DNA from: Actinoplanes sp. DH11
GTDB taxonomy: Bacteria > Actinomycetota > Actinomycetes > Mycobacteriales > Micromonosporaceae
NCBI RefSeq assembly: GCF_020873875.1
Contig: NZ_JAHWGU010000018.1
Span: 118,497 to 182,496, forward strand
Direction: 5' to 3'
DNA length: 64,000 nucleotides
Shown: positions 57,183-64,000 of the stretch, in pieces
How positions within the stretch are numbered: position 1 is the first letter of the stretch
How the letters are laid out: every line of letters begins with the position of its first letter
Notes under the pieces: generated by a model
Told to the model about the DNA's origin: nothing
Databases searched by the model: none
Seen by the model: only the letters and a program-made list of their open reading frames with translations
Program-made: the position numbers and the translations under genes

Positions 57183-58108
57183 CAGCTCTCCTTGTCGCGC
57201 AGGCCACGGAACTGCAGGGCGTTGACGACGAGCAGCGCGACAAGCACCAGGATGGACAACGCGGCGGCCCGGCCCAGGTTGTTCTGCCCGAAGAACGCCA
57301 TGTTGTAGACCAGCTGCACGATGGTGATCGTGCTGTTGTCCGGCCCGCCCTTGGTGAGGATGTAGAACTGGTCGAAGGCGAGCATCGAGCCGGTCACGCA
57401 GAGGATCGTGCAGAGCGCCAGGGAGCTCTTGAGCAGCGGCAGGGTGACGTACCGGAAGGTCTGCCACCGCCCGGCGCCGTCGAGCCGGGCCGCCTCGTAG
57501 ACATCACCGGAGATGCCCTGGAGACCGACCAGCAGCAGGAGCATGTAGAAGCCGGCGAACCGCCACACCACGAGCGCCACCGTCGACCAGAGCGCGGCGT
57601 TCGGCGTGCCGAGGAACGAGTCGATGCCGAGGAAGCCGAGCGGGGTGCTCTGCGGTGAGTAGAGCGCGTAGAACAGCAGCGACGCCGAGGCCAGGCCGAG
57701 CGCGCTGGGCACCAGGAACGAGGTGCGCAGGAAACCGGTCCACCGGTTCGCCTCCTGGACCAGCATCGCCAGGGCGAGGGCGAGCGCGAGCAGGATCAGG
57801 GTGGTCACCACGGTGTACTTGACGGTGAACCACACCGCCGGCCAGAACAGGCGGTCGTCTAGGACGTCGGTGAAGTTCTCCGGCGCGTTGATGCCCTCGT
57901 TGCCGGTGAACAGCCCCCAGTCGGAGACCGACATCCGCCCGACGAGCACGATCGGCACGATGAAGAAGATCAGGACGAAGAGGGCGGTGGGAGCGGCGTA
58001 GGCCCAGCCGGCCAGGGCCTTCATGCGGTTGCGCGGTCTGCTGCCGGGGGTGCCGGGCGGCGCTTGCGCACCGTCCGGCGGTGCCACCAGGGTCGATGTG
58101 GGTGCCAT
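57182..58108 (-). CDS. Carbohydrate ABC transporter permease (MalF type)
   Basis: 308 aa with six membrane segments after a 30-residue Pro/Gly-rich cytoplasmic start. The EAA motif is DVYEAARLDGAGRWQTFRYVTLP (in part, about residue 210). ATG 58108 follows an AAGGAAAG sequence at longer than usual spacing. The gene lies 83 bp after the binding-protein gene, with a stem-loop in the gap, and overlaps the second permease by one base. Confidence 0.92.
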   Translation of the reverse strand: MAPTSTLVAPPDGAQAPPGTPGSRPRNRMKALAGWAYAAPTALFVLIFFIVPIVLVGRMSVSDWGLFTGNEGINAPENFTDVLDDRLFWPAVWFTVKYTVVTTLILLALALALAMLVQEANRWTGFLRTSFLVPSALGLASASLLFYALYSPQSTPLGFLGIDSFLGTPNAALWSTVALVVWRFAGFYMLLLLVGLQGISGDVYEAARLDGAGRWQTFRYVTLPLLKSSLALCTILCVTGSMLAFDQFYILTKGGPDNSTITIVQLVYNMAFFGQNNLGRAAALSILVLVALLVVNALQFRGLRDKES

Positions 58109-58155
58109 GCTTGCGGTCTTTCCTTCCGTACGCGCCACGCGCCGGGCCGGCGGCA

Positions 58156-58176
58156 CCGGGACGTTCACCGTCCCGG
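58156..58176 (-). terminator. Intercistronic stem-loop after the sugar-binding gene
   Basis: Arms CCGGGACG (58156-58163) and CGTCCCGG (58169-58176) with a five-base loop lie between the binding-protein and permease genes; neighbouring bases extend the stem imperfectly. The position matches the hairpin at 20113-20151 in the other sugar operon. Confidence 0.55.
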
Positions 58177-58191
58177 CGCCGCGTGCCGGTG

Positions 58192-59505
58192 CTACTGGCC
58201 GAGGACGCCGGAGACGGCGGCGTTGTCGTTGGCCAGCGCCCCGGCGTCGCCGTAGACCTGGTTGCGGAACAGGGTCACCCAGGGGCTGCCCGGCGCGTTG
58301 AACGCCTGCTGGAAGTTGACCGCGAACGGCGTCTTGCTCTGCGGGGCACCGGCGACCTTGTTGACCGTGGCGACCCGCGGGTCCTTCGCCGAGTACTGGT
58401 TGTCGGCCAGGTCGGTGCGGGCGACCGTGCTGTCGTTGGCGGCGAGCACGTCCACCTGGCCGGCCTCGCTGGTCAGCCAGGCCAGGAAGTTCCACGCCTG
58501 GTCGTTCTTCTTCGAGTCCTTGGAGATGCCGATGCCGTCACCGCCGAGGAAGGTGGAGGCCCCGCCGCTCACGCCCGGGATCGGGCCGACGCCCACGTCG
58601 ACGGTCTTGGCGGCGGTCGGCAGCAGCGTGGCCGGGTACGGCATCACGCCGATCTTGCCCTCCTGGAACGCGGCGACCCAGGTGGCGCCGGTGTCGTCCT
58701 TGGAGCCGGGGTGGATCGCGCCGCCCTCCTGCATCTGCCGGAAGGTGGCGTAGACCTTCTGCGCGGCGGCACCGTCGAGCAGCGACTTGGTGCCCTCGGC
58801 GTCCATGACCTCCTCGCCGCTCGCCCAGACCATCGGGAACCAGGTGAAGACGCCGCAGCCGCCGCAGTTGCCACCGAAGTAGGTGCCGTAGGTGTCCGGC
58901 TTGTTCAGCTTCTGGATGGCGAGCGCGTGCTCCCGGTACTCGTCCAGGGTGGTGGGGCCCTTCTCCGGGTCGAGGCCGGCCTCCTGGTAGAGCTTCTTGT
59001 TCCAGAACATCACCGACAGGTCGAGGACGAACGGCAGCACGTACTTCTTGTCCTCGTAGGTGCCGGCCGTGACGTGACCCTGGTTGATCTTGTCGGCGTA
59101 CGGCAGCAGGCCGATCCGCTCGGTCATGTCACTGAACAGTCCGGCCTTCGTCCAGTTCGGCACGTAGACGATGTCCGCCGCGAACAGGTCCGGCAGGTCG
59201 CCGCTGCCGGCGGCCGCACCCACCTTCGCCACGTAGTCGTCGTTGGGCACGATGGTCAGCTTGACCTGGTTCTTGTGCGACTTGTTGTACGCCTCGACAA
59301 GCGCCTTGGCCTGCAACTCGAGTGGCGCCCGCGTCCACAGGGTGAGTTCCGAGCCGTCGTCGGTGCCCTCGGCCGTGACCGCCGCCGAGGCGCCACCGGC
59401 CTCGTCGTCGCCGCCACCGCAGGCCGCCATCGTGGCGACCAGGCCGAGAGCCGCGACCGACGCGACCGCCCGGCGAATGATGCCCCTGGTTATCCGTGTC
59501 CTCAC
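58192..59505 (-). CDS. Carbohydrate ABC transporter, substrate-binding lipoprotein
   Basis: 437 aa from GTG 59505 behind GGAGGAG. The signal ends ATMAAC, so Cys at about 29 is lipidated. The body is a cluster-type-1 solute-binding protein (ELTLWTRAPLELQAKALVEAYNK, in part; FNxLAWLTSE-like WNFLAWLTSEAG near residue 350). It delivers an oligosaccharide to the two downstream permeases. The GH127 gene in the same operon points to an arabinose-containing oligosaccharide. Confidence 0.92.
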   Translation of the reverse strand: MRTRITRGIIRRAVASVAALGLVATMAACGGGDDEAGGASAAVTAEGTDDGSELTLWTRAPLELQAKALVEAYNKSHKNQVKLTIVPNDDYVAKVGAAAGSGDLPDLFAADIVYVPNWTKAGLFSDMTERIGLLPYADKINQGHVTAGTYEDKKYVLPFVLDLSVMFWNKKLYQEAGLDPEKGPTTLDEYREHALAIQKLNKPDTYGTYFGGNCGGCGVFTWFPMVWASGEEVMDAEGTKSLLDGAAAQKVYATFRQMQEGGAIHPGSKDDTGATWVAAFQEGKIGVMPYPATLLPTAAKTVDVGVGPIPGVSGGASTFLGGDGIGISKDSKKNDQAWNFLAWLTSEAGQVDVLAANDSTVARTDLADNQYSAKDPRVATVNKVAGAPQSKTPFAVNFQQAFNAPGSPWVTLFRNQVYGDAGALANDNAAVSGVLGQ

Positions 59506-59544
59506 TGGTGCTCCTCCTCGAGACTGGCGAAGGTCATGTGTGTC

Positions 59545-59568
59545 GTTTCGGACTTATGTTTCGGACTT
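59545..59568. promoter_or_regulatory. Direct repeat GTTTCGGACTT in the ABC promoter region
   Basis: Two exact 11-base copies start at 59545 and 59558, 13 bp apart, 40-63 bp upstream of the binding-protein start. They may be an activator site or a second operator; nothing in the window identifies the protein. Confidence 0.4.
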
Positions 59569-59652
59569 GCCATCGCGTCGGCTACGCTGACTGTCGCCTG
59601 GCGCGGTAGATCAGCAGGTGAAATGGGATTCTTCGGTCTCGCGTCGGGCGGC

Positions 59653-59665
59653 CGAAAAGGTTTTC
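59653..59665. promoter_or_regulatory. LacI-type operator CGAAAAGGTTTTC
   Basis: The 13 bases match the site at 42526-42538 exactly. It lies between the divergent LacI and ABC genes, about 90 bp before the LacI start and 150 bp before the ABC start. The inverted arms GAAAA/TTTTC around GG suit a LacI dimer. Control of both divergent genes is inferred. Confidence 0.65.
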
Positions 59666-59754
59666 AGAAACGTAATGCTGTGGAGATTTTCTTGTCAAGA
59701 GGTACGACAGTGGGCGATGCGCCGGTCGATAATCGTCCGGATCGGAGGCGTGGC

Positions 59755-60786
59755 TTGGAGACGACCAATCCGACGGCGCCCAACCGCGCCGTCACCTTGC
59801 GCGACGTGGCCAGGCTCGCCGGGGTCTCGGTCGCCACGGCATCGAAGGCGCTCAACGGGCAGCCGCAGGTCCGCGCCGAGACGCGCGCCCGCGTGGTGCG
59901 CGCCGCGGAGCAACTGTCCTTCTCGCCGAACACGCTGGCCCAAGGCCTGATCACCCAGCGCAGCGGCACGGTTGGGCTGCTCACCTCCGACCTCGAGGGC
60001 CGGTTCTCCATCCCGATCCTGATGGGCGCCGAGGACGCGTTCGGCTCCGACCAGACATCGGTGTTCCTCTGCGACGCCCGGGGTGACGCGATCCGCGAGA
60101 AACACCATCTGCGTGCCCTGCTGTCCCGCCGCGTCGACGGCCTGATCGTGGTGGGCGCCCGGCCCGACACCCGGCCCTCGCTCGGCCGCGACCTGCCGGT
60201 GCCGGTGGTCTATGCCTACTCACCCTCCGACGACCCGGCCGACCTGTCCCTGGTCACCGACAACGTCGGCGGCGGCCGGATGGCCGTCGACCACCTGATC
60301 CGCTGCGGCCGCCGGCGGATCGCCCACATCACCGGCGACCCCGGTTACGGCGCCGCCCAGGACCGCGCCCGCGGCGCCCTGGGCCGGCTCTCCGAGGAGA
60401 ACCTGGAGCTGGCCGGCGGCGAGGTGTGGTTCGGCATGTGGTCCGAGGCGTGGGGCCGCGGCGCCACCCGGATGCTGCTCGAGCGCTGCCCCGACGTCGA
60501 CGCCATCTTCGCCGGCTCCGACGAGATCGCCCGCGGTGTCCTGGACGTGCTGCACGAGGAGCGCATCGACGTGCCGTCCCAGGTCGCCGTGATCGGCTTC
60601 GACAACTGGACGATCCTGGCCGCCAACGCCCGGCCACCACTGACCACGGTGGACCTCAACCTCGAACAACTCGGCCGGATAGCCGCACAGCGACTCTCGG
60701 CCGCGATGGACGGCACCCCCGGTTCCGGCGTCGAGACCATCCCCGGCCGTCTGGTCACGAGGGAGTCGACGGCGCCGCTGCGCTGA
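59755..60786 (+). CDS. LacI-family transcriptional regulator
   Basis: 343 aa. I chose TTG 59755 because GGAGG lies six bases upstream; GTG 59710 is an in-frame alternative. The N-terminal helix-turn-helix is classical (VTLRDVARLAGVSVATASKALNG, in part, about residue 12-34). The sugar-binding core follows with TDNVGGGRMAVDHLI, GCGRRRIAHITGDPG-like sequence and AVIGFDNW near residue 285. It is divergent from the sugar ABC/GH127 operon, its probable target together with the hydrolase operon at 42.6 kb. Confidence 0.9.
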   Translation: METTNPTAPNRAVTLRDVARLAGVSVATASKALNGQPQVRAETRARVVRAAEQLSFSPNTLAQGLITQRSGTVGLLTSDLEGRFSIPILMGAEDAFGSDQTSVFLCDARGDAIREKHHLRALLSRRVDGLIVVGARPDTRPSLGRDLPVPVVYAYSPSDDPADLSLVTDNVGGGRMAVDHLIRCGRRRIAHITGDPGYGAAQDRARGALGRLSEENLELAGGEVWFGMWSEAWGRGATRMLLERCPDVDAIFAGSDEIARGVLDVLHEERIDVPSQVAVIGFDNWTILAANARPPLTTVDLNLEQLGRIAAQRLSAAMDGTPGSGVETIPGRLVTRESTAPLR

Positions 60787-60819
60787 AAACTGTCGTACCC
60801 GTTCCCTAAGTTCTCGGGC

Positions 60820-62139
60820 ATGGTTTCCGCGGCGTACTCGTACCTCGGCTCGTCCACGCTCGACGACGGCCTCACCCTGCAGACCTCGGGTGGTCCGGCG
60901 GCGCACCCCCGTTTCTTCACCGGCTTCCTCACCGACCCGGGCGCCGCGGCGACCGGCCTGCTCGCGGTCGCGGAGGTCGCCCGCACCCGCTACTTCCGGC
61001 CGGTCAGCCCCGCCAGTCTCGACCCGGTGGTGACCGCCGGGTCGGACCGGTTGCGGTTCGAGTCGTTCTCCGGCTGCTGCGGGGTCTACGCACGGCTCGA
61101 CGTGCTGCCGGGCGGGCTCGACGGCGACATCGTCGCGCACGGCACCACCAACGTGGACGTCAACCTGCCGTTGCAACGGGCGCTGACCCGGGTCGGCCGC
61201 ACCGACCCGATGCACGTCGCGGTCGGCCCGGACGACCTCACCGTGACCACGTTCGACGGTCCGCTGGTGGAGCGCAAAGTGCCGCTGCCGTCGCGGTGGC
61301 TGCGCGGGTTCGCCGAGGCGCAGGTGCTGACCTCGCGCTTCGACCCGCGCGCCGAGCTCGGCATCGCCGACGCGCGCGCCCTGCTCCAGCGGCTCTCCGC
61401 CACCGACAAATCGGTCCTCTGGGCGGTCCCGGCCGGGCGCACCCTGCGGCTCACCTCCCGCCCCGGTCCGGGCGCGGTCTGCCTGCCCGGCGCCGGGCGC
61501 CTGGTGGCGCTCAAACCCTTCTTGCGGTACGGGCGGACGCTCACCGTCCACGGCCCGGCCGTCACCGCGGGCAGCCCTCCGGTGGCCAGCACCTGGGAGC
61601 TGAGCACGCCGTCGCTGCGGCTGTCGCTGACCCTGTCGCCGGAGCCGCACCGCGGGTTCTCCGGCGAGGGCGCGGTCCTGGAGTCCCTCGCCAGCGACGA
61701 GGCGGCCGACGACGCCGAGCTGATCAGCGCCCTGCTCTCCTGGGACCCGACGATCGACGTGGACGCCCTGGCCACCGCGTCCGGGCTGGACGCCGCCCGG
61801 GTGCGGGACGCGCTCACCCAGCTCGGCACGGCGGGCCGGGTCGGCTACGACGTCGCCGAGGCCGGTTACTTCCACCGCACCCTGCCCTACTCGGCGGACG
61901 TGGTGGAGCGGATGAACCCCCGGCTGGCCGCGGCCCGCGCCCTCGTCGAGGCCGGCGCGGTCACCGCCGGCGCCGACGTGTCGGTGGTGCGCAGCGGCGA
62001 CGAGACCTACCACGTGCGGCACGCCTCGTTCTCGTGCACCTGCCCCTGGTGGGCCGAGCACCGCGGCGGCCGCGGCCCCTGCAAGCACGCCCTCGCCGTC
62101 CGGATGGTGGTCACCAGCACGGTCGAGGTGCCGGCATGA
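60820..62139 (+). CDS. SWIM zinc-finger protein
   Basis: 439 aa. The SWIM motif is near the C-terminus: FSCTCPWWAEHRGGRGPCKH (Cys-X-Cys ... Cys-X-His, about residue 405-424). The rest is a large helical and beta region of the YehQ-like type. TAAGTT (60807-60812) is a possible -10 and no ribosome binding site precedes ATG 60820, so the mRNA may be leaderless. Its stop overlaps the next gene (ATGA). Relatives are often encoded with MoxR ATPases and vWA proteins, which would lie beyond the right edge. Confidence 0.85.
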   Translation: MVSAAYSYLGSSTLDDGLTLQTSGGPAAHPRFFTGFLTDPGAAATGLLAVAEVARTRYFRPVSPASLDPVVTAGSDRLRFESFSGCCGVYARLDVLPGGLDGDIVAHGTTNVDVNLPLQRALTRVGRTDPMHVAVGPDDLTVTTFDGPLVERKVPLPSRWLRGFAEAQVLTSRFDPRAELGIADARALLQRLSATDKSVLWAVPAGRTLRLTSRPGPGAVCLPGAGRLVALKPFLRYGRTLTVHGPAVTAGSPPVASTWELSTPSLRLSLTLSPEPHRGFSGEGAVLESLASDEAADDAELISALLSWDPTIDVDALATASGLDAARVRDALTQLGTAGRVGYDVAEAGYFHRTLPYSADVVERMNPRLAAARALVEAGAVTAGADVSVVRSGDETYHVRHASFSCTCPWWAEHRGGRGPCKHALAVRMVVTSTVEVPA

Positions 62140-63878
62140 GCCTGGCCGGAGCGCGGGCCGAGGTGCCCGTCGGTGCCGTGTCGTCCCCCAGCGCGGGGAT
62201 GCCGGCTGAGGCCGCGCCGGAGGCAGCTGTGCCACCCGATGAGGCCGGTCGGCGGGTCCGGGCCGACGCCGACACGCCGGTTGCCCGGCCGGGTGGTCCG
62301 GGCGACGCCAACATGCCGGTTGCCCGGCCGGGTGGTCCGGGCGACCGGCTGCCGCAAGGCCCGGACCCGGGCCGGGTGCCGTCGTCGCCGGCACCGCCAT
62401 CGGTGGGGGAGCTGCCGGCACCGCCGGCGGTGGCGGAGATGCCGCCGCCGATCACCGACGCGGCCGAGCTCGCCGAGGAGATCGTCGCCCTGTTCCACGA
62501 GCGGACGGCGATCCGGTGGGAGCGGGTCCTGTCCGGGCTGGTCGCGCTCTACGCCGGCGACGACCGGGCGGGGTTGGCCGCGTCGCTGCGACCGGTCGCC
62601 GATCGGTATGCGAACCTGCACACCGACCGCCCCGACCCGGGCCCGTGGGGTCTCGGCCTGCCCACGGCCGGCCTCGCCGTGGCGATCCGGGCCGCCACCG
62701 GCGACGCCGGCCCGCACCAGCGGGAGCTGGTCCGGCGGCTCACCGCCGCGGTGCGGGTCGCCTGGCAGGAGGGGCGGCGTGGCCGGCCGGACGCCCCGTT
62801 CGCCGGGCAGCCCATCGGCGTGCTGGCCGTGCGGGTCGCCGAGATGGCGGCGCAACTGACCGGGTCGATGGTGCCGATGACGGTGTCCACGCCGACCCAC
62901 GTCAGTGGCCACGTCGACGGCGCGGTGTTGCTGGACCGGCTGCGACACGCCGAGGCGGAGGGCTGGCAGCCGTGGCCGTTCGACTTCGAGCAGGCACTGC
63001 TGCGCGTCCCCCGCGACACCCCGGCCGCGGTCGCCGCCGAGGCCGCGCGGCTGACCTCCCCGGCCGGCCGGCAGTTCGCTCAATGGCTCGCCACCGGCGG
63101 CCTGCCCGACCCGGTCAGTGCGGCGTTCCCGCAGTACGGCACCAGGCACGAACACCTCGGCCACACCTGGGACGACCCGGTGCCCCGGCGGGTGGTGGCG
63201 ACCCTGCGCCCGGCCCGCGACGGCGGCCTGCGCCTGGAACGGCAACTGCTCACCCTCAACCCGCCGAAGAGCCCGGTCCACCTGCCCGGCGAGTTCACCG
63301 GCGTCGAGGACGTGCTGGCCATGGTCGTGCCCGACCACCGGGAGGTGGCCGCCGCGTGGGCGCTGGCCGACGTGGCCGCGCTGGCCGACCAGGGACGCCG
63401 CGGCGCCGCCCGGCTGCTGCCGCTGCTGGCCGGCGGTGGCGGCCCGGCCGGTCCGGCCCTGTGCACGGCCCTGGCCTACGGGCTCGGCGCCAAGGACGAG
63501 CCCGACCGGGCCGCCGCGGTCGACGCGTTCCGCACCCTGGCCGCCTCGGCCGTGCCGTTCGCGGCCGGCGTCGGCACCGCCCTCGCCGACCTCACCGCCG
63601 ACGGGACGGTCAAGCTGAGCCGGATCGTGCCCGCCCTGACCGACGCACACCGGACCGGCGCCTCCGCAGCCGTGTGGGACCTGCTCCTCGCGGTCCTGCC
63701 GGCACTACTGCCCACGACGGTCCGAGCCGTCCCCGACCTGCTGGACCTGGCCGGCCAGGTGGCGGCGACGCTCGGCGCCCGCGACGAGATCCCCGGGCTC
63801 ACCGCAGCGGCGAGCCGCTCCGACTCCACCCGGCTGGCAAAGGAGGCAAGGCGCCTGCACAACATCCTGACGGCCTGA
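62136..63878 (+). CDS. DUF6493-like protein (SWIM-associated)
   Basis: 580 aa from ATG 62136. Residues 1-95 are Pro/Ala/Gly-rich with a doubled VARPGGPGDA-like unit. The rest is helical and repeat-like, with DEPDRAAAVDAFRTLAAS and the C-terminal LPALLPTTVRAVPDLLDLAGQVAATLGARDE (in part). This agrees with the C-terminal half of the DUF6493/DUF7824-type proteins that follow SWIM genes in actinomycetes, but it is shorter than the usual 850-900 aa. It may be a reduced form. It overlaps the SWIM gene. The stop codon lies in the first copies of the octanucleotide repeat. Confidence 0.65.
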   Translation: MSLAGARAEVPVGAVSSPSAGMPAEAAPEAAVPPDEAGRRVRADADTPVARPGGPGDANMPVARPGGPGDRLPQGPDPGRVPSSPAPPSVGELPAPPAVAEMPPPITDAAELAEEIVALFHERTAIRWERVLSGLVALYAGDDRAGLAASLRPVADRYANLHTDRPDPGPWGLGLPTAGLAVAIRAATGDAGPHQRELVRRLTAAVRVAWQEGRRGRPDAPFAGQPIGVLAVRVAEMAAQLTGSMVPMTVSTPTHVSGHVDGAVLLDRLRHAEAEGWQPWPFDFEQALLRVPRDTPAAVAAEAARLTSPAGRQFAQWLATGGLPDPVSAAFPQYGTRHEHLGHTWDDPVPRRVVATLRPARDGGLRLERQLLTLNPPKSPVHLPGEFTGVEDVLAMVVPDHREVAAAWALADVAALADQGRRGAARLLPLLAGGGGPAGPALCTALAYGLGAKDEPDRAAAVDAFRTLAASAVPFAAGVGTALADLTADGTVKLSRIVPALTDAHRTGASAAVWDLLLAVLPALLPTTVRAVPDLLDLAGQVAATLGARDEIPGLTAAASRSDSTRLAKEARRLHNILTA

Positions 63879-64000
63879 CGGCCTGACGGCCTGACGGCCT
63901 GACGGCCTGACGGCCTGACGGCCTGACGGCCTGACGGCCTGACGGCCTGACGGCCTGACGGCCTGACGGCCTGACGGCCTGACGGCCTGACGGCCTGACG
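63866..64000. repeat. 8-bp tandem repeat (cctgacgg), about 17 copies, runs off the window
   Basis: From 63866 to the last base, cctgacgg is repeated head to tail without any change. It starts inside the last codons of the DUF6493-like gene and includes its stop TGA (63876-63878). Perfect identity over 17 units points to recent slippage growth or, less likely, an assembly artefact. The total length is unknown because the window ends. Confidence 0.95.

Noticed and set aside
63866..64000. The terminal octanucleotide array considered as a CRISPR array
   Set aside because: Units are directly joined with no spacers and are only 8 bp long.
1..64000. tRNA, rRNA and riboswitch search by eye
   Set aside because: No tRNA T-arm-like run with a matching cloverleaf and no known riboswitch core was seen; a covariance-model search would be decisive.

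Overview
The window is very GC-rich with strong third-position GC bias, has many GTG starts and a few TTG starts, and carries actinomycete-specific families (DUF6230/DUF6114, DUF6343, SigE-family sigma factor, ricin-lectin and discoidin-bearing secreted enzymes). This fits a Micromonosporaceae chromosome, most likely Actinoplanes or a close relative; the genus is inference. I found no rRNA, tRNA, CRISPR array, intact insertion sequence or prophage. The region looks like chromosomal accessory and metabolic territory.

Layout. 0-9.3 kb: a partial gene, a tetracycline-resistance ribosomal-protection GTPase behind a 30-codon leader ORF, DUF2277, a membrane diguanylate cyclase, DUF1992, a DUF6114/DUF6230 envelope pair and an orphan CHASE3 histidine kinase. 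9.4-13 kb: a molybdenum hydroxylase (separate FAD subunit, fused FeS/Mo subunit) and a 54-aa acidic protein. 13.2-17.2 kb: a repeat-rich non-coding stretch with a large hairpin, lactate permease, an AraC regulator with a repeat-built tail and DUF2000. 17.3-23 kb: a ROK regulator divergent from a ChvE/MmsAB monosaccharide ABC operon. 23.4-31 kb: ricin lectin, a MerR plus VIT/VWA operon, a cyclase and a secreted metalloprotease. 31-39 kb: an ABC exporter divergent from a two-component system, DUF6343, an APC permease with a long repetitive tail, and an FtsX-like protein with a SigE-family sigma factor. 39-60.8 kb: M19 dipeptidase and then a large polysaccharide-degradation region: GH26-like, MGH1-like, GH43, a WxL-like/DUF916 surface pair, epoxide hydrolase, GH127 arabinofuranosidase, a sugar ABC transporter and a LacI regulator. 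60.8-64 kb: a SWIM zinc-finger protein and a DUF6493-like protein, ending in an octanucleotide repeat that runs off the window.

How the parts fit. The 40.8-60.8 kb block reads as an arabinan/arabinoxylan-type utilisation locus: large secreted multidomain hydrolases cut and bind the polymer, the ABC importer takes up oligosaccharides, and the cytoplasmic GH127 (overlapping the permease gene) releases L-arabinose. A box CGAAAAGGTTTTC occurs both in the LacI/ABC intergenic region and at the promoter of the MGH1-like gene 17 kb away, suggesting one LacI regulon. The ROK/ChvE operon would import the released monosaccharides.

The most unusual pattern is that tandem repeats with different units (8, 15, 31 and 31 bp) sit exactly at gene 3' ends, often including the stop codon, and other in-frame minisatellites lie inside surface, membrane and enzyme genes.
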